NCBI GenBank assembly: GCA_031216445.1
Contig: CM062214.1
Span: forward strand, 11,387,001 to 11,451,000
DNA: 64,000 nucleotides
Direction of reading: 5' to 3'
Origin: Lateolabrax maculatus
Lineage: Eukaryota; Chordata; Actinopteri; Acropomatiformes; Lateolabracidae
The translations under genes were made by a program, and so were the position numbers. The notes below the pieces were generated by a model. It made no database searches. It saw nothing but the letters and a program-made list of their open reading frames with translations, and had not been told where the DNA came from. Positions 1 through 11,529 of the stretch are shown in pieces. The stretch's first letter is position 1. Each line of letters begins with the position of its first letter.

Positions 1-130
1 CATGCAAAGATGACACACCAGTTCAATCTTTCATGTGTGCATCCCTGCCTCTCCACCGCTGCAGTAATGGAAAATACACACAGCAGTCAGAGCTAAACAT
101 TCAACTGCATTATGTGGAGAGTTCAAGTCA

Positions 131-131
<1 letters not shown>

Positions 132-199
<68 letters not shown>
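132..199. repeat. (AC)n microsatellite, about 34 units
   Basis: Perfect dinucleotide tract of 68 bp, followed by a short degenerate CTCACACACA tail. Confidence 0.98.
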
Positions 200-202
<3 letters not shown>

Positions 203-1437
203 CACACACAAGACACTCTACCCAGAGCTGATGACGCAAATAGCCTTATAACTCTGACTTGGTGCAGCGTTCAAGCGCGAATAGGGAGGGACAGGAAGAA
301 AAGAGGGATGGGGAACAGAGAGAAAAGAGGAAAGAGAGTGGGCATTACAGTCTGAGGAGTTGTAGCTGTGCCTGTAAGTGGAATACAAACTATCCTAGCA
401 TATACATACACACGTGCTGGATCAGGCCATCAGGGAAAGTGAGATTACCACTAATCTGCATGAGCATCATTTGTGTGTGACCCTGTACAGTGACGACTCT
501 CCTAGTCTGAGAGAGATAAACCAGACTGAGTAAAAGAATTATAAAGAGAAGGTTAAGGAGAGGAGGACAATAGCAAATGAGTGTGTGGAGGAGATGGGGT
601 GTTAGGTACCAGTACCAGCTCCAGCCAGCTGGGGGCTTCCTTTCACCTGCACATTTGCCTCATCCCCCATCCACTTTATTTTCTCTCCATTGTTTTCATT
701 CACACTCTCCTCCAGACTCTCTTCCTATCTCCACCAGAAGGATCCTTTACATTTGTTTTGTAACTTTGTTTGTATTTGGTGCCTTTCAACTACTCACTGT
801 TGCGCTCTCTCTCTATTTGTGATTCTGTTTTTTCTCTCTGCCCTTCTTTCCTATTGCTTTCAATCTCACCCCCATTCTGTCTTTCTCTCTTTATGATGGT
901 CTCTTTTTTTTTTGCAATCACTGCAATCCTGTCGAGCCACTGTGATTTTACTGCAGACACACAGAAAAGAGGAATAGCCAAAAAAACAAGATAGTCAGAG
1001 AGAAAGAGTAAAAGAGACTAGAGATGTAGAAATAAGCAAAAGAGATGAGACAGAAAATAGGAAGAAAAATAATAAATATGGACATTAAATACACAACACA
1101 CACGTGCTTCAGAAACCGACTGATTTGTAGGGTCACAGGGATGCTGACACTCATGACAAGACAGCGCTATTGTTGCTAGGAGAGGAGCAAGGTTGGAGGA
1201 TGGGAAGACAAGGAGAACAGGAGGAAGAAGAGAAAGGGAGTGAAAAGAAGGGTTGATGGAGAGACAGTTGGACGGAGAGAGCAAGGGAGATGGAGGTGAG
1301 GAGGAATGTGATACATGGATGGTGCCCCTGCTGATTAGAGGACAACGGCATAGTGGAAATGCCACCACGTCCCCCCCGTCCGTAATGTCAGTGATTTCAC
1401 ATATCATCACCTCACTGCAGAGACTCGCTCCACTCCA
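200..1437. other. Non-coding, alternating purine- and pyrimidine-rich blocks
   Basis: About 280-360 is purine-rich, 640-910 is pyrimidine-rich with T10 near 904-913, and 980-1075 and 1180-1310 are purine-rich again on the same strand. The Y and R blocks are roughly complementary in composition but are not a sequence-level inverted repeat. Open frames here have biased composition and no recognisable domain. No gene seen. Confidence 0.6.
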
Positions 1438-1449
1438 ACACACGCACGC

Positions 1450-1496
<47 letters not shown>
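1438..1496. repeat. (CA)n microsatellite with CGCA interruptions at its left end
   Basis: It begins with imperfect CACGCACG units and becomes a perfect CA tract ending at CACACAGC. Confidence 0.97.
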
Positions 1497-1497
<1 letters not shown>

Positions 1498-2470
1498 CTA
1501 TGGCCTTAGCCAATGAAGAGGAACAATGGGAGAGAAGAATGACACAGAGGAAGAGAGCAGGTTAACAAAACTGATTGGAGCAGCAGAGTAAGATTGGAAT
1601 GGGAATAATGTATGTAGAAAAAAGACGGGAAAAAGAATGAGATAATGATGGTCGTAAGAAAAGAAAGAGAAATGCAAGAAAAGAGAGATACATACAGTAG
1701 ACTGAAATAGGGTCCAGGTGGTACACCTATGAGTTGCTTCAATGATTCTTTTCCCCATCACAGCACTATCTATCAATAGACCATCAAAGAACTATGGCGA
1801 CAACACTAGATGCCCTGTTGGAGGCAAAGATTGGAAAGTTGATGAACAGCACCTCATTGTCACAGAAGTCTAGCTAATGCATGAAGAACCTCACTCTTCA
1901 ACAGTCAGTTCAAGAAATTTTATGGTACCCAAATTCCCTTTCAGAGTCTTTAAAATAAAGTGTTACCTACTTAGAGTGAAAAATGTTTTCAGAATTCATT
2001 ACTAATGCAATATATTACTATTTCACTCCATCCTGTGAGCTAGAGTAGACTGCCTAACACCAGGTAAACCAGCAGTTTAAGATAGCTTTTTACACTAAAA
2101 AACATCATTATATGTCCTCTTTTCCACAAAGAAGAGTACAATTTTCTGTTTTATGCAGCTTATTTTTATAGCTAGGGCATCTATAAACAAACTACTCCGC
2201 AAAAACAAAATGATCTGAGCACAACTTGTAGTGTCAGCCTTGACACCTTTTCAAATTATTTCCTTTAATAGTAATAATAATTGTATCTTTTCCATCTCAG
2301 TTTTGTATTCATGGCAACACATGCAAGGTTTCAAAAAAGTAAGCCTTAAGTGAAAGAATTGTAACAAGTTCCAACAGAATATAAGTACTTTTCAAGGTTT
2401 GATGTTTGGTTCAGCATCTGTTTAGAAGCAACTTTTCAATAAGTGGTCATTTATTAGCAGCTGACTGTAT
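1497..2470. other. Non-coding; purine-rich then AT-rich unique sequence
   Basis: 1505-1700 is GA-rich. 1880-2460 is AT-rich, single-copy in appearance and without a convincing open frame. Nothing further recognised. Confidence 0.6.
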
Positions 2471-2475
2471 CTTAC

Positions 2476-2530
2476 CTGGTATACACGGAAGAAGAGGATA
2501 TTGAGAGCAGGTGTTGTGGTTCCATCCGGC
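2476..2530 (-). CDS. Possible 55-nt exon or recursive splice site (minus strand)
   Basis: Seen: reading the minus strand, a branch-point-like CTAAC (plus 2576-2580) is followed by a long pyrimidine tract, then TG at 2531-2532 where AG would be expected, then 55 nt ending ACCAG immediately before GTAAG (donor at 2471-2475). With one base completing a phase-2 codon, the segment reads PDGTTTPALNILFFRVYQ. This is the frame required by the candidate exon at 61022-61179. The first AG after the tract is the one abutting GTAAG. The element can therefore be read in two ways: a normal small exon with a non-canonical or mutated acceptor, or a recursive (zero-length) splice site in a long intron. The peptide is not recognised. 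An AG/GTAAG junction alone is expected several times by chance in 64 kb on two strands, so only the combination with tract, branch point and phase is suggestive. Confidence 0.3.
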
Positions 2531-2580
2531 CAGGAGAGGCAGGAAAGAGAGAAAAGAGAATAAGAGAGGAACAAGGTTAG

Positions 2581-3316
2581 TCACAAGATACTATAAAGAT
2601 AAACAGGATGGAATCATTTCAAGTCACACTTTCTTTATCCTCAAATTTACGACCAAGCAGATCCCATCTAATCACATATGAAAACAAAGTGATTAAGAAG
2701 GCATACATGTCAGCCTCAAAAAGTGAGTAAACTGGGTTTAGGATGGATTTACACTGTATTACAATCCTGCCAATCACTGGACTTTGCTCGCAGCATTTGG
2801 AGCCCTCGTCCCCCCTCAATGCATTCTCCTCTCTCTCTATTTTTCTTTCCGATCCCAGCTCTGACAGTCCCTCATCCCATACAAAGCACCCCTCTTCTAA
2901 ACACACATTCAGACATGCACGCACGCACACACACGCCAACCGACTTCCAAAATAAAACCCGGCTGTTTACCAAGCCAGAGAATCCCGAACGGAATCACAT
3001 TTTGCCTTTCAAAGGGCGTTTGAAGTTCCCGCACAGATGTTGCTGTCTTCTTTTTTTTATTTTTATTTCATGTAAGAAATTTTCCTCTTGCTCTTTCCCC
3101 CACCTCGCTCAGCACAGTGTGACACTCTTTCCCTCAACCTACCCCCATCCCTCCATCTCTGTCCCCATGATCACAGGGAGAAAGTTTTATCCGGCAGAGA
3201 AGCATCTTTTGAAAAGTTGTTGGGGTAGTCTCAGTAGAGGGGAGAGGAAAGGGAATCAGATGTTAAACCTAAAAGGCAGATGTTTAGTTAGCATACTGTC
3301 CTCTGTATGTGCGTGA

Positions 3317-3318
<2 letters not shown>
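2581..3318. other. Non-coding unique sequence
   Basis: Contains a short T-rich run near 3051-3068 and a CpG-containing, non-repetitive block at about 2940-3040 that could be a conserved element. The 197-codon frame across this interval has no recognisable domain and a composition typical of a chance read-through. Confidence 0.55.
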
Positions 3319-3354
<36 letters not shown>

Positions 3355-3391
3355 CCACACCCACACCCACACAGACACACACACACACACA
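3319..3391. repeat. (AC)n microsatellite with ACACCC variant block
   Basis: A perfect AC tract, then several ACACCC units at about 3350-3372, then AC again: a three-part compound tract. Confidence 0.96.
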
Positions 3392-3907
3392 ACCAGAATA
3401 AATTAACACCAACCATACAGTCCTTCAAAGTGTTATGACAGGTGAAAAATAAATGCAGCTCCTTCCCAGACAAGTATGACTTTGCACAAAACATAAACAC
3501 ACCTCTCACAATTATTCAATTCACTTTCTATTTAAAAAAGTTAAAATCAGAGATGGATCATCCATGAGAACCAGGGGGACGTCCCTTGTATTTGTCCGAA
3601 ACAGAGCATCTGATGCTTAAAAATACCTTCATGGATCCTGGCTCTTCATCTTATGAGTCCCGAGTAGTGTTCCTTAAAGAATATTTCTAGTTCATTAAAA
3701 CGTTGCTGTTATTTTTGTAATTTTGGCCATAATTCATATATGTTATGATAACACTGTACTCTTCAAAAAAATTGCTAAGATCTGGAAACACGTTAACATT
3801 GCTACACTGAAGTCCAAAGTACAAAAAAAACATTAATCAGACAATCAGACATACATTACAGATAGAAAAGACTACAAAAACAATACAAGTTTTAAGAAAG
3901 AAAGTTA

Positions 3908-4250
3908 CACTTCATTTATTTAGCACTTTTTAAAACTAGGCTTACAAAGTCATTCACAGTTACAAAAAGACAATAAAAGTATTTCAATAAATATTTAAAT
4001 CAAACAGAAGTATAACCAGAGAGCCAGGACACTAAAAGCTCAGTCACCACTAATCTTGAACTTTGACCACACACAAATTAGACCTGATGGACCTTTGCTG
4101 TATAGCATAAGCAACTAACTTATATCTGATGAAGCCAAACCGTGAAACGCCTTAAAAGTAATGAGAAGAATTTCGAAGTCATCCTAAATTTGACAGGCAG
4201 CCAGCACTGGGCTAATATGGAAACGCTGTGGAGTCAAAATTCTGCTGAAT
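3908..4250 (+). mobile_element. Degenerate copy of a teleost dispersed repeat
   Basis: Seen: it starts with TTCATTTATTTAGCACTTTT and a motif resembling 'acaaagtgctttacag'. It then has an A-rich part, and further on TTAAAAGTAATGAGAAGAAT followed by 'tgacaggcagccagcactgg'. From memory, this order (a 'tatagcac...' start, a 'ttaaaagtaatgag' core and a 'ggcagccagtg' segment) occurs in a very common fish repeat. I cannot give its database name. The copy is heavily diverged and carries no open reading frame. Confidence 0.5.
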
Positions 4251-5274
4251 GATTACTAGACACACTAATTGTAATGCTGGTACAGCAGCTTCTGCAATAA
4301 CTTGGAATTACCCTTTAAGGTGAAGGCCATGTCCACTTTAAACAACACTCTTAAATGATATACATTTCCCTTTCCTATAAAACGTATTTCACACGAGGAG
4401 GTTTGGCTTTAAAAGCCAGACTGCGGGGCAGCGAGAGAGATTGTGTCAGGAGGTTTACGACCTAAACAACCATCGGCCTCTCGAGCTGTCACGCTATGGA
4501 CCGCAGCACAACGTCGGCCCACTCATAGGTTAACAGTGTAGTGTCACACCGTTAAATTCAATTGTTTTTTTACGATCGTTTCTATCTGTCCCCAAGGGCA
4601 GGCTGGAGAGGGGCTTGAGAGATATCGGAAGAAACAGAAGGGAGATGGGCGAGAGATGTAGCATGTAGTGAAGGAAAGTGAAGGAGGGACATGTGGAAGG
4701 TAGATGATTACCAAAAGGATGAGTGGAAGAAGCAGAGGCGAAAAAGAGAGGCAGAAAATAAAAACCCTTCCCAGCAGAGAGAAAAGAGAATCATTCATTC
4801 CCCCACCGACATGAACGATGTGTCTTATGATTCTGACAGAGTAAAATGAGGCCAGCTTTGATTATGCCTCTCTCCTCTATTAAAATGGAGCTCTGCATCA
4901 CACGCATATAATATTCTGTGGAGCAATGCAGGAACGTGGGCCGCTGTACAGCGTGGAGAAGAACAAAGGCTGTGCTTGAAAGCTTCCTACAGGAGCTAAT
5001 TGCAATATTAGTGGTCCTGGCCAGGGGAAGAAGAGGAGAACAACACCACTACTAATTAAAAGAAGAGAGGCATTCTCTGATTGAACAGCGGGAGAGTGAA
5101 AGAAGAAGAAAGAGATAGAACAGAAGTGAAGAAAACAAAAGAGGCAGACACAGAGGGTGGAAGGAACGGGCTGAAAAGACACACAGAGGGACACAGTGGA
5201 GCAGTGGGTGGAATGTTAACAGTGTCTATGTACTGCATGTGAGTGTGTGAGCTTGCAGTGAGCTCGCATGCAGG

Positions 5275-5277
<3 letters not shown>
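4251..5277. other. Non-coding; CpG-containing block and purine-rich tract
   Basis: 4380-4540 is relatively CpG-rich for this window but too short and weak for an island. 4590-4790 is purine-rich. 4830-4920 looks like ordinary unique sequence, possibly conserved. No gene recognised. Confidence 0.5.

Positions 5278-5324
<47 letters not shown>
5278..5324. repeat. (TG)n microsatellite, about 23 units
   Basis: Perfect tract, 47 bp. Confidence 0.98.
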
Positions 5325-5325
<1 letters not shown>

Positions 5326-6455
5326 CGTGTTGGAGAATAATCTAAATGAGTCTTGTATCTTTAGAGATTAATCCAACCCTGGCTTCAGACGTCACACACT
5401 AATCCATCAGGGTAAAACAAGCAGAGCTCTGCAACTGGTTCCTGACTGCAACCAATTTGACTTTTGTGTGAAAATGGAGGTCAGAAATAAAAATAACATC
5501 AGAATATAGGCCTGTTTGGGAACCAATGACGACAGAAAAGACCCCGTAAAGGTTTATTATATTGCCACAGTCAGTTGCAGGTAGGTATTGGTATTCTCTT
5601 TTGAGCCCCATTTTTCAGCATATATTTGTTTATATTTCTGCAAATTGGCACAATATACTAATGCAAATTGATATCTATGTGTTTTAAATTCACTTCATGC
5701 AGTAGAATAATGTATCTTTGCCTCAAGTCTCTTCCTCTGCGCCCCCTGAGGAGACTTTTGGCTTTATCCTGTAGAATGTCCATGCCTATTACAGAACATA
5801 TACTGTAATTTCCCAGTGGTTAAAAAGCCATCTGCAACAATGAGTTAAATTACACATGAGCAAAGTGAATATTTCATTCCCCATCTGTAATTAATCCTGT
5901 CCAAATGGGGCTTTATACCCCATTTATACCCCATGTCGCAGATCTGAATGAGTCAACATGCGTAAGCTGATCCTCCATCACAACTCTCCTCCCTACATGG
6001 GTTATACATGGGCCAGACACTGCCACCACAAGCCTCCAGAACAGGTTCAGAGCTCTTTATTTCTGTCACATTATGGCACTGCTCTGATGACACATCGCTG
6101 GCAGCTGTGGTAATATTTTCTAATGGTTTCAGGGCCTTTGTACGACTACTGAGCGTGATAAATGTGTTCTGTTTTTGTCTGATTATTTCCAACAGCAGGA
6201 CTTGAAGCTTTGTTGTTTGAAATATTATTTTTGTTTTACTCCTGGCTAACATTTGTGTGGAATAGGTAGCCTTACATAGCAATTTGGGGGCATTTATCAG
6301 GTTGAAGCGAACGATTTACAGTTTGTGTAGTTATCAAAGTTTGGTGAATCCAACTTGGAGCACTTACAAGTCTCACAGATAATATTCTATTATAAAAGAA
6401 TAAAGGTTCAAATAACAATACAAAAAAAAATTCTTGAATGAGGCCCATTGATTCA
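5325..6455. other. Non-coding unique sequence
   Basis: Short frames only. Nothing resembling a repeat family or an RNA gene was recognised. Confidence 0.55.
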
Positions 6456-6478
6456 ACTTACTTACTTACTTACTTACT
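6456..6478. repeat. (ACTT)n tetranucleotide repeat
   Basis: Nearly six units of ACTT, followed by an imperfect continuation to about 6490. Confidence 0.9.
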
Positions 6479-6670
6479 CAACGTACTTATCAAAAAGTAC
6501 CGCCAGCTTGCAAGTTATAACACATATATACATATTCACATAACACAAAATCCATGCCTACAGTCATACACAACACAAAATCAGGACAGGTTACCTGATT
6601 ATTGTTGAGTTGTTTATGATGTTGTTGTTTTCCTTTACAATGCACCACCACTAATATACACTTCCTCTAG

Positions 6671-6762
6671 TCATTCATTCATTCATCACAGAGCTGCAGG
6701 CTGTCCAGTTTAAGTGTGAGTGAGTGAGTGAGTGAGGGAGCGAGTGAGTGAGTGAGTGAGTG
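6671..6762. repeat. (TCAT)n followed by (GAGT)n tetranucleotide repeats
   Basis: Four TCAT units at 6671-6687. After 27 bp of unique sequence comes about 48 bp of GAGT units (6714-6762) with a GAGG/GAGC interruption in the middle. Confidence 0.9.
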
Positions 6763-7625
6763 CACAGTGAAACTCAGCTTTGGTTACTGGCCTTTAGTAC
6801 AACAACATCAGCACACGCAGAAATTACTGAAACCACAGGGGAAGAAAATAACTAATTCTCGGTTTCCTCTCTCTACTTTCTCTTTTTCTTTCTATTTCAA
6901 GTGAAAGTGAAATGTCTGGCCACCCATGAGACTGTAATGACGCTTTTACACTCACAGAAACTATAACTATGGATTCTGAAAGAATTGCTGCCTCCTCCTC
7001 ATCCCGCCCTTCATTTCCTCTCCCATCCCATTACTCTTCCCTGTGTCCGTTTTCCTCTTCCCCTTGTCTTCCCCTCTTCTTGCCCTCGCTTCCTCTCTCC
7101 TCCAATCACTTTCAAATGCCTCATGCCCTCCCTTGCTCTGCCCATCTGATCGTCCCCCTGCCTCTGAGCCATGTTGCGTGCTGTGGTGTGTTGTCATGAG
7201 GGGAGGTCAGCGGCTGGCACATGTCCAGTCCATACAATCAGACGTGCTGTTCACACCGACCTGACAAGACCCTCTCACATGCACACAACCCAGAGAACCA
7301 CATGGTGCAGGATTATAGGTGTACATACTGTACATATAGCAACGCTGCATTGAAGGAAACCCATCGGAACTATTGTATAGCTCCATTGTTGTCTTGAAAT
7401 TGCAAATTGCATTCTTACCAGATGTTTCCTCGTACATGAAAACCAGTAATAATTCTATGTTTGTGTGTTGGCGTGTGTGTAGGAGTGTGTCAGACTCTAC
7501 TGCTGTGCCACCTGAGATGAGGCACCTGATCTGAATCACGAGCATCTGATTGGTGGGAGTGGGGCTCAGGTGCATCCATCTGAACTGCGAAAAACACCCC
7601 AAGGACCCGGGATTCCCTGCCATGC

Positions 7626-7628
<3 letters not shown>
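6763..7628. other. Non-coding; pyrimidine-rich block
   Basis: 6985-7150 is strongly pyrimidine-rich on the plus strand. The overlapping frames on both strands follow that bias and are not credible proteins. Confidence 0.55.
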
Positions 7629-7665
<37 letters not shown>

Positions 7666-7690
7666 TCCGCACGAACAAACACACACACAC
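7629..7690. repeat. Two (AC)n tracts separated by 17 bp
   Basis: 7629-7663 is perfect; a second short tract lies at 7680-7690. Confidence 0.95.
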
Positions 7691-7831
7691 GTGACTTTAA
7701 ATTTAGAAGCAGGCACATACAGGAGCCATGTATGAATCAATCCCAGGCAAAGATACACCTGCAGGAACAGCAACACACTACCACTCAGCTTGTGTCCCCT
7801 CTCCAGCTGTACCATCGGGTGGTATGCACGG

Positions 7832-7873
7832 ACACACACACACACACACACGCACACACACACAGACACACAC
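7832..7873. repeat. (AC)n microsatellite, imperfect
   Basis: Interrupted by CGC and CAG units at 7850-7866. Confidence 0.93.
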
Positions 7874-8983
7874 TCCACAGACTAGGCTCCATCTCTTCTT
7901 CTTCTTTTTCAATCTTTACCCCTTTCTTTTTCTGATTGGAGCTAATTTCCTCAAGCTCAAAAATTACTGACCTTGTCCAGCTTATCTTTTTATGCTCCCT
8001 CTCTTCCCCACTTCATCTCTACCTCACATTCTCTTCAACTTCCTTCTTGCGTCGATCTGTCATTTAAGTTTTCCTTCGTGTGCATGATCATTTTTCATGG
8101 GTAACGTGATAGCCAAATTTCTAAAACATACTACATTCCCAAAACCCAGGCACAATATAATGCTCCCTGCTAAGATTCTGGGTTAATGCTTGATGGCCCT
8201 AAAGCTGAATTTATTTGTACAGGCAACATTATCTTCACTGTTTATTCTGTGTATACTTCACGCTTGATGCTTTCTTCTTCGAGATGAGTTTCTCTTGTTT
8301 TCTGTGAGCCGAGACAAGTTTTCCTCAAACATGATTAGAGGAACTGACATCCAGATAACCTCGCAGAGACAAATCTTTGGGAATAAATCTCACTTCTGAG
8401 ATGAGCAGAAAATGCCAGTCTCCATTGAATTTCAACTATAGCTAATGCAATAGGCATTGCAGTGATTTAGCATGAAGTGGCTTGATCAGACATGCTCACA
8501 TCACACAGCAAGTGAAGATTTTGTGACTTCAGTACAAAATCTTTCAACCTAGGCTGAAAAAGGGAGGAACTTTCACAGCATAAAACAAATCAAAGCACAT
8601 ACAGAAGTGGCTGCTGTTTTCTTATTTAGCTCTGTTTTCAGTGAAAGTAATGTTTGAAAAGGTATTTGTTTGCAATAAGTGAGATTTCAATTACAACCCA
8701 AGTAAGTTTCATTATATAGGTGCACCGGGCAGAAGATAAGAGATGGATGATGTTATGGACGCCACTTAGAGAGAGAGGCTCCGCAGACAAGTTTTGCTTT
8801 GACTCTCTCATACGAATTTCAGCCAGCTACTTCATCCACTACCAAAAACATCTATACTGTAATCTGGATTTACATCGCAATGGCACAATGCCTGTGCTTG
8901 AGTCACAGCCTTCCAGCTCTCAAGCTAAAATTAGCCTGCCATTTTTCCAGTCGTACAGTAGCTGTGTGTGAATCTGAGTGTGT
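7874..8983. other. Non-coding unique sequence
   Basis: Contains a TTC-rich run at about 7891-7907. The rest is AT-moderate single-copy sequence. No gene or repeat family recognised. Confidence 0.55.
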
Positions 8984-9004
8984 GTGAGTGAGTGAGTGAG
9001 TGAC
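8984..9004. repeat. (GTGA)n tetranucleotide repeat
   Basis: About five units within a GT-rich stretch (8961-9018). Confidence 0.9.
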
Positions 9005-9181
9005 TGTGTGCGTGTGGCGGGGTCCATTAGGACTCTAAGTGCTGGGCTAATTGGCAGTAATGAGTTCTTGTGCTGGGGGGGGCTGGTGAAGGGGGCTATG
9101 GGGCTCATGTTTGGCAGCTTCTCCAAAGACCACTCCACTAAAGGGCTTCATTAACACTACTTTTCACTGTCCCATAGAAAG

Positions 9182-9182
<1 letters not shown>

Positions 9183-9240
<58 letters not shown>
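9183..9240. repeat. (TG)29 microsatellite
   Basis: Perfect 58-bp tract. It forms an inverted pair with the CA tract 183 bp downstream. Confidence 0.99.
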
Positions 9241-9241
<1 letters not shown>

Positions 9242-9420
9242 ATATGAGCGTATGCAGCTGCTGCGTATTACCTATTATCATGCATGGCTGAAAAATAATT
9301 TGTTTGCACTTCTCTCTACATGTCAACCTTTCTGCTCCTTCTGAGAGACAGCCAAGCTGATGAAGAGAACCATATGAGGGAGAGGAGTGACAACGCAGGG
9401 ATCCTGGAGCTCATTTCACC

Positions 9421-9423
<3 letters not shown>

Positions 9424-9494
<71 letters not shown>
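9424..9494. repeat. (AC)n microsatellite, about 35 units
   Basis: 71 bp with one AA interruption at 9481-9482. It is in opposite orientation to the TG tract at 9183-9240. Confidence 0.98.
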
Positions 9495-9562
9495 GAGGCA
9501 CTGAGCCAGCCCCATTTTCAGTCAATCCCTCTAATTGAGGAAGGCATTCATTTGTTTTTCAG

Positions 9563-9595
9563 GAGAAGTATCCAGCATTTTAGGCAAATGAGCAG
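9563..9595 (+). other. Micro-exon-like segment, 33 nt (plus strand), low support
   Basis: Seen: a T-rich tract ending TTTTTCAG, then 33 nt (exactly 11 codons), then GTAAGC. One of three frames is open and reads RSIQHFRQMS. Both splice-like signals are good, but the strand is opposite to the better exon candidate in this window and no partner exon is visible. Confidence 0.15.
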
Positions 9596-9599
9596 GTAA

Positions 9600-10640
9600 G
9601 CGAGAAATGGAATTCCATGTCTTTTCAATGAATAATGGAGGTGGAAACCGATATCTTTTCAGTTATGGTACAAAATGCCGGTATGTGTTAAAGCAAGAGA
9701 GAAAGAGAAAGAGAGGTGATAATACTTTATATTTAAGCATTATTTCCAAATGAATGTTTGTATTTAATGTGGTTTATCTCTAGGGGCTTAGTGTGTTGTG
9801 GGCTTGTGTGTTGCTAAGGGCCACAGAAGCAGTGACTCGCACTAATATAAATTACACCTACCAGTTCTACGCCACGGCGTCCTTCCATCCACACGCATAC
9901 CGGATAGCTCATGCTTTGTCAAGCTGGAAATTTCCCATTAATTCCACACAAGCACGCACAATCCATGAAGGCTTTTTCCCCCAGTAAGCATTATATTCAT
10001 TACGTTTAGTTCGGGAGTGCCCCCCCACCCCCCTTCTAATCGATTGAATTGTGGATACAACGAACAATGCTTTCTAATTTGACTTGAGTAAGTGGGTGAC
10101 AAATAGTCCAGCCAGAAATCAATGAGGGGAATTATGTATACACAGGGGGGAGAGGGGTGGGAAGAGTCTAATGCAAATGACTGCATACACTGACAAGGCA
10201 CGAAAGCATACACACTCTATGTCATGCAAACACAATGCAAACCAAATCAGTACCTCAACAAATCCTCTATTTAATCATGTGTACTCTGTGTGAGAACAAT
10301 CTAATAACACAGAGAATACAATCATATCTCTATATTCATTATTGATGTCATGTATAATCTTGTACTGTCACCCAACTTCGCAACCTGCAGTACAACTGTA
10401 ACAAAAGGGAACCATAGACTAGACAAGACTATAATTACATTTCTAATAGTGTCATTGATTGAATCACTGCAGGAAACCAAATATTGTGTCACCATTATCT
10501 CAGGAGTGTTATTCTAAAGGCTGTGGATAAAGGTGAGAGTGTGTTGCTAGATTTCATTTTAAAAGCGGATCCAGAAGAGTTTTATGTTGTCAGTGTCTTT
10601 TAACTTCTCAAATTCTGGCAATCACTCATGATATCTGACC
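9600..10640. other. Non-coding unique sequence
   Basis: Includes a C-rich run (10021-10032) and mostly AT-rich sequence. Nothing recognised. Confidence 0.55.
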
Positions 10641-10641
10641 A

Positions 10642-10735
10642 TTAGGGCTGCATAATTACTCAAAGGTAACTCAATATTCAAATTTCTAGAATAAATAGTC
10701 ATGTTAATTTGGTGATACTGAGGTGATTATCACAT
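10642..10735 (+). mobile_element. Small relic of a teleost dispersed repeat
   Basis: Seen: it opens with TTAGGGCTGCATAATTA. The first 11 bases match the reverse complement of the end of the better-preserved repeat at 58108-58364. The remainder is AT-rich and degenerate. An 11-bp match is weak on its own, but 'agggctgca' is a very common end motif of fish repeats (from memory). Confidence 0.3.
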
Positions 10736-10872
10736 TTTCAGTTCCCTTGAAGGTACTGATATTCTACTGTATATGTGACCAATCATAACCTGCATACAAA
10801 GCATGTCACCAAAGATAGAGAAAAAATATTTTTCATTCTCATTGAATCCCTCCATATCGGTGTGGTAAGCCA

Positions 10873-10902
10873 GGGTGGGGTGCTGGGGGGCCAGCCATTG
10901 GG
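10873..10902 (+). other. G-quadruplex-prone tract
   Basis: Four G runs (3, 4, 6 and 3 G) separated by loops of 1, 4 and 9 nt on the plus strand. This is motif-level evidence only. It is followed by a short (GGT)n at about 10919-10932. Confidence 0.55.
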
Positions 10903-11213
10903 CAGCTCCTAGTCTGATGGTGGTGGTGGTGAAGTTATGGCTGTTTGCCAGGGGAGAAAGTGGCCCTAGCGAAACAGGACTCAGAGGGATGTAGTCAAAC
11001 AACACTCTACACAGAGCACAAACAACCTGCTGGAAATCATTAAGAGTGGGCTACCTGTGGAAGAGTCAAACACACATGCTGGCACACAAACCCACACAGA
11101 CCGAGGAACGCATGAAAACACAGGGTGTTTCTGGCAGAGAAGTTCAAAGAATTAATGGATATCGGTGCACAAATACACACAAACTGGCAGAGATAGATAT
11201 TGCAACATGAGTA

Positions 11214-11215
<2 letters not shown>

Positions 11216-11260
<45 letters not shown>
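11216..11260. repeat. (TG)n microsatellite, about 22 units
   Basis: Perfect tract, inverted relative to the CA tract at 11456-11527. Confidence 0.98.
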
Positions 11261-11263
<3 letters not shown>

Positions 11264-11450
11264 ACTCCTCATAAACCAGTGTGATCTCCACAGGGGGGAC
11301 TAATCAGCTCATCATTCTTAGATTGCCACCAACAACCTTAACACCCCTGCACACACACAGAGGCAGTCCTGCCCCTTGCTAATAGAGTTATAGACCTCTC
11401 TTTGCTGGTATTAACCCTCAGCTTGGAGGATTGCTCTTAGGGTAAACACT

Positions 11451-11455
<5 letters not shown>

Positions 11456-11527
<72 letters not shown>
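11456..11527. repeat. (CA)36 microsatellite
   Basis: Perfect 72-bp tract, one of the longest in the window. Confidence 0.99.

Positions 11528-11529
<2 letters not shown>

Noticed and set aside
7207..7878. 223-codon minus-strand frame
   Set aside because: Built around two GT tracts (Cys-Val runs). The rest has no domain.
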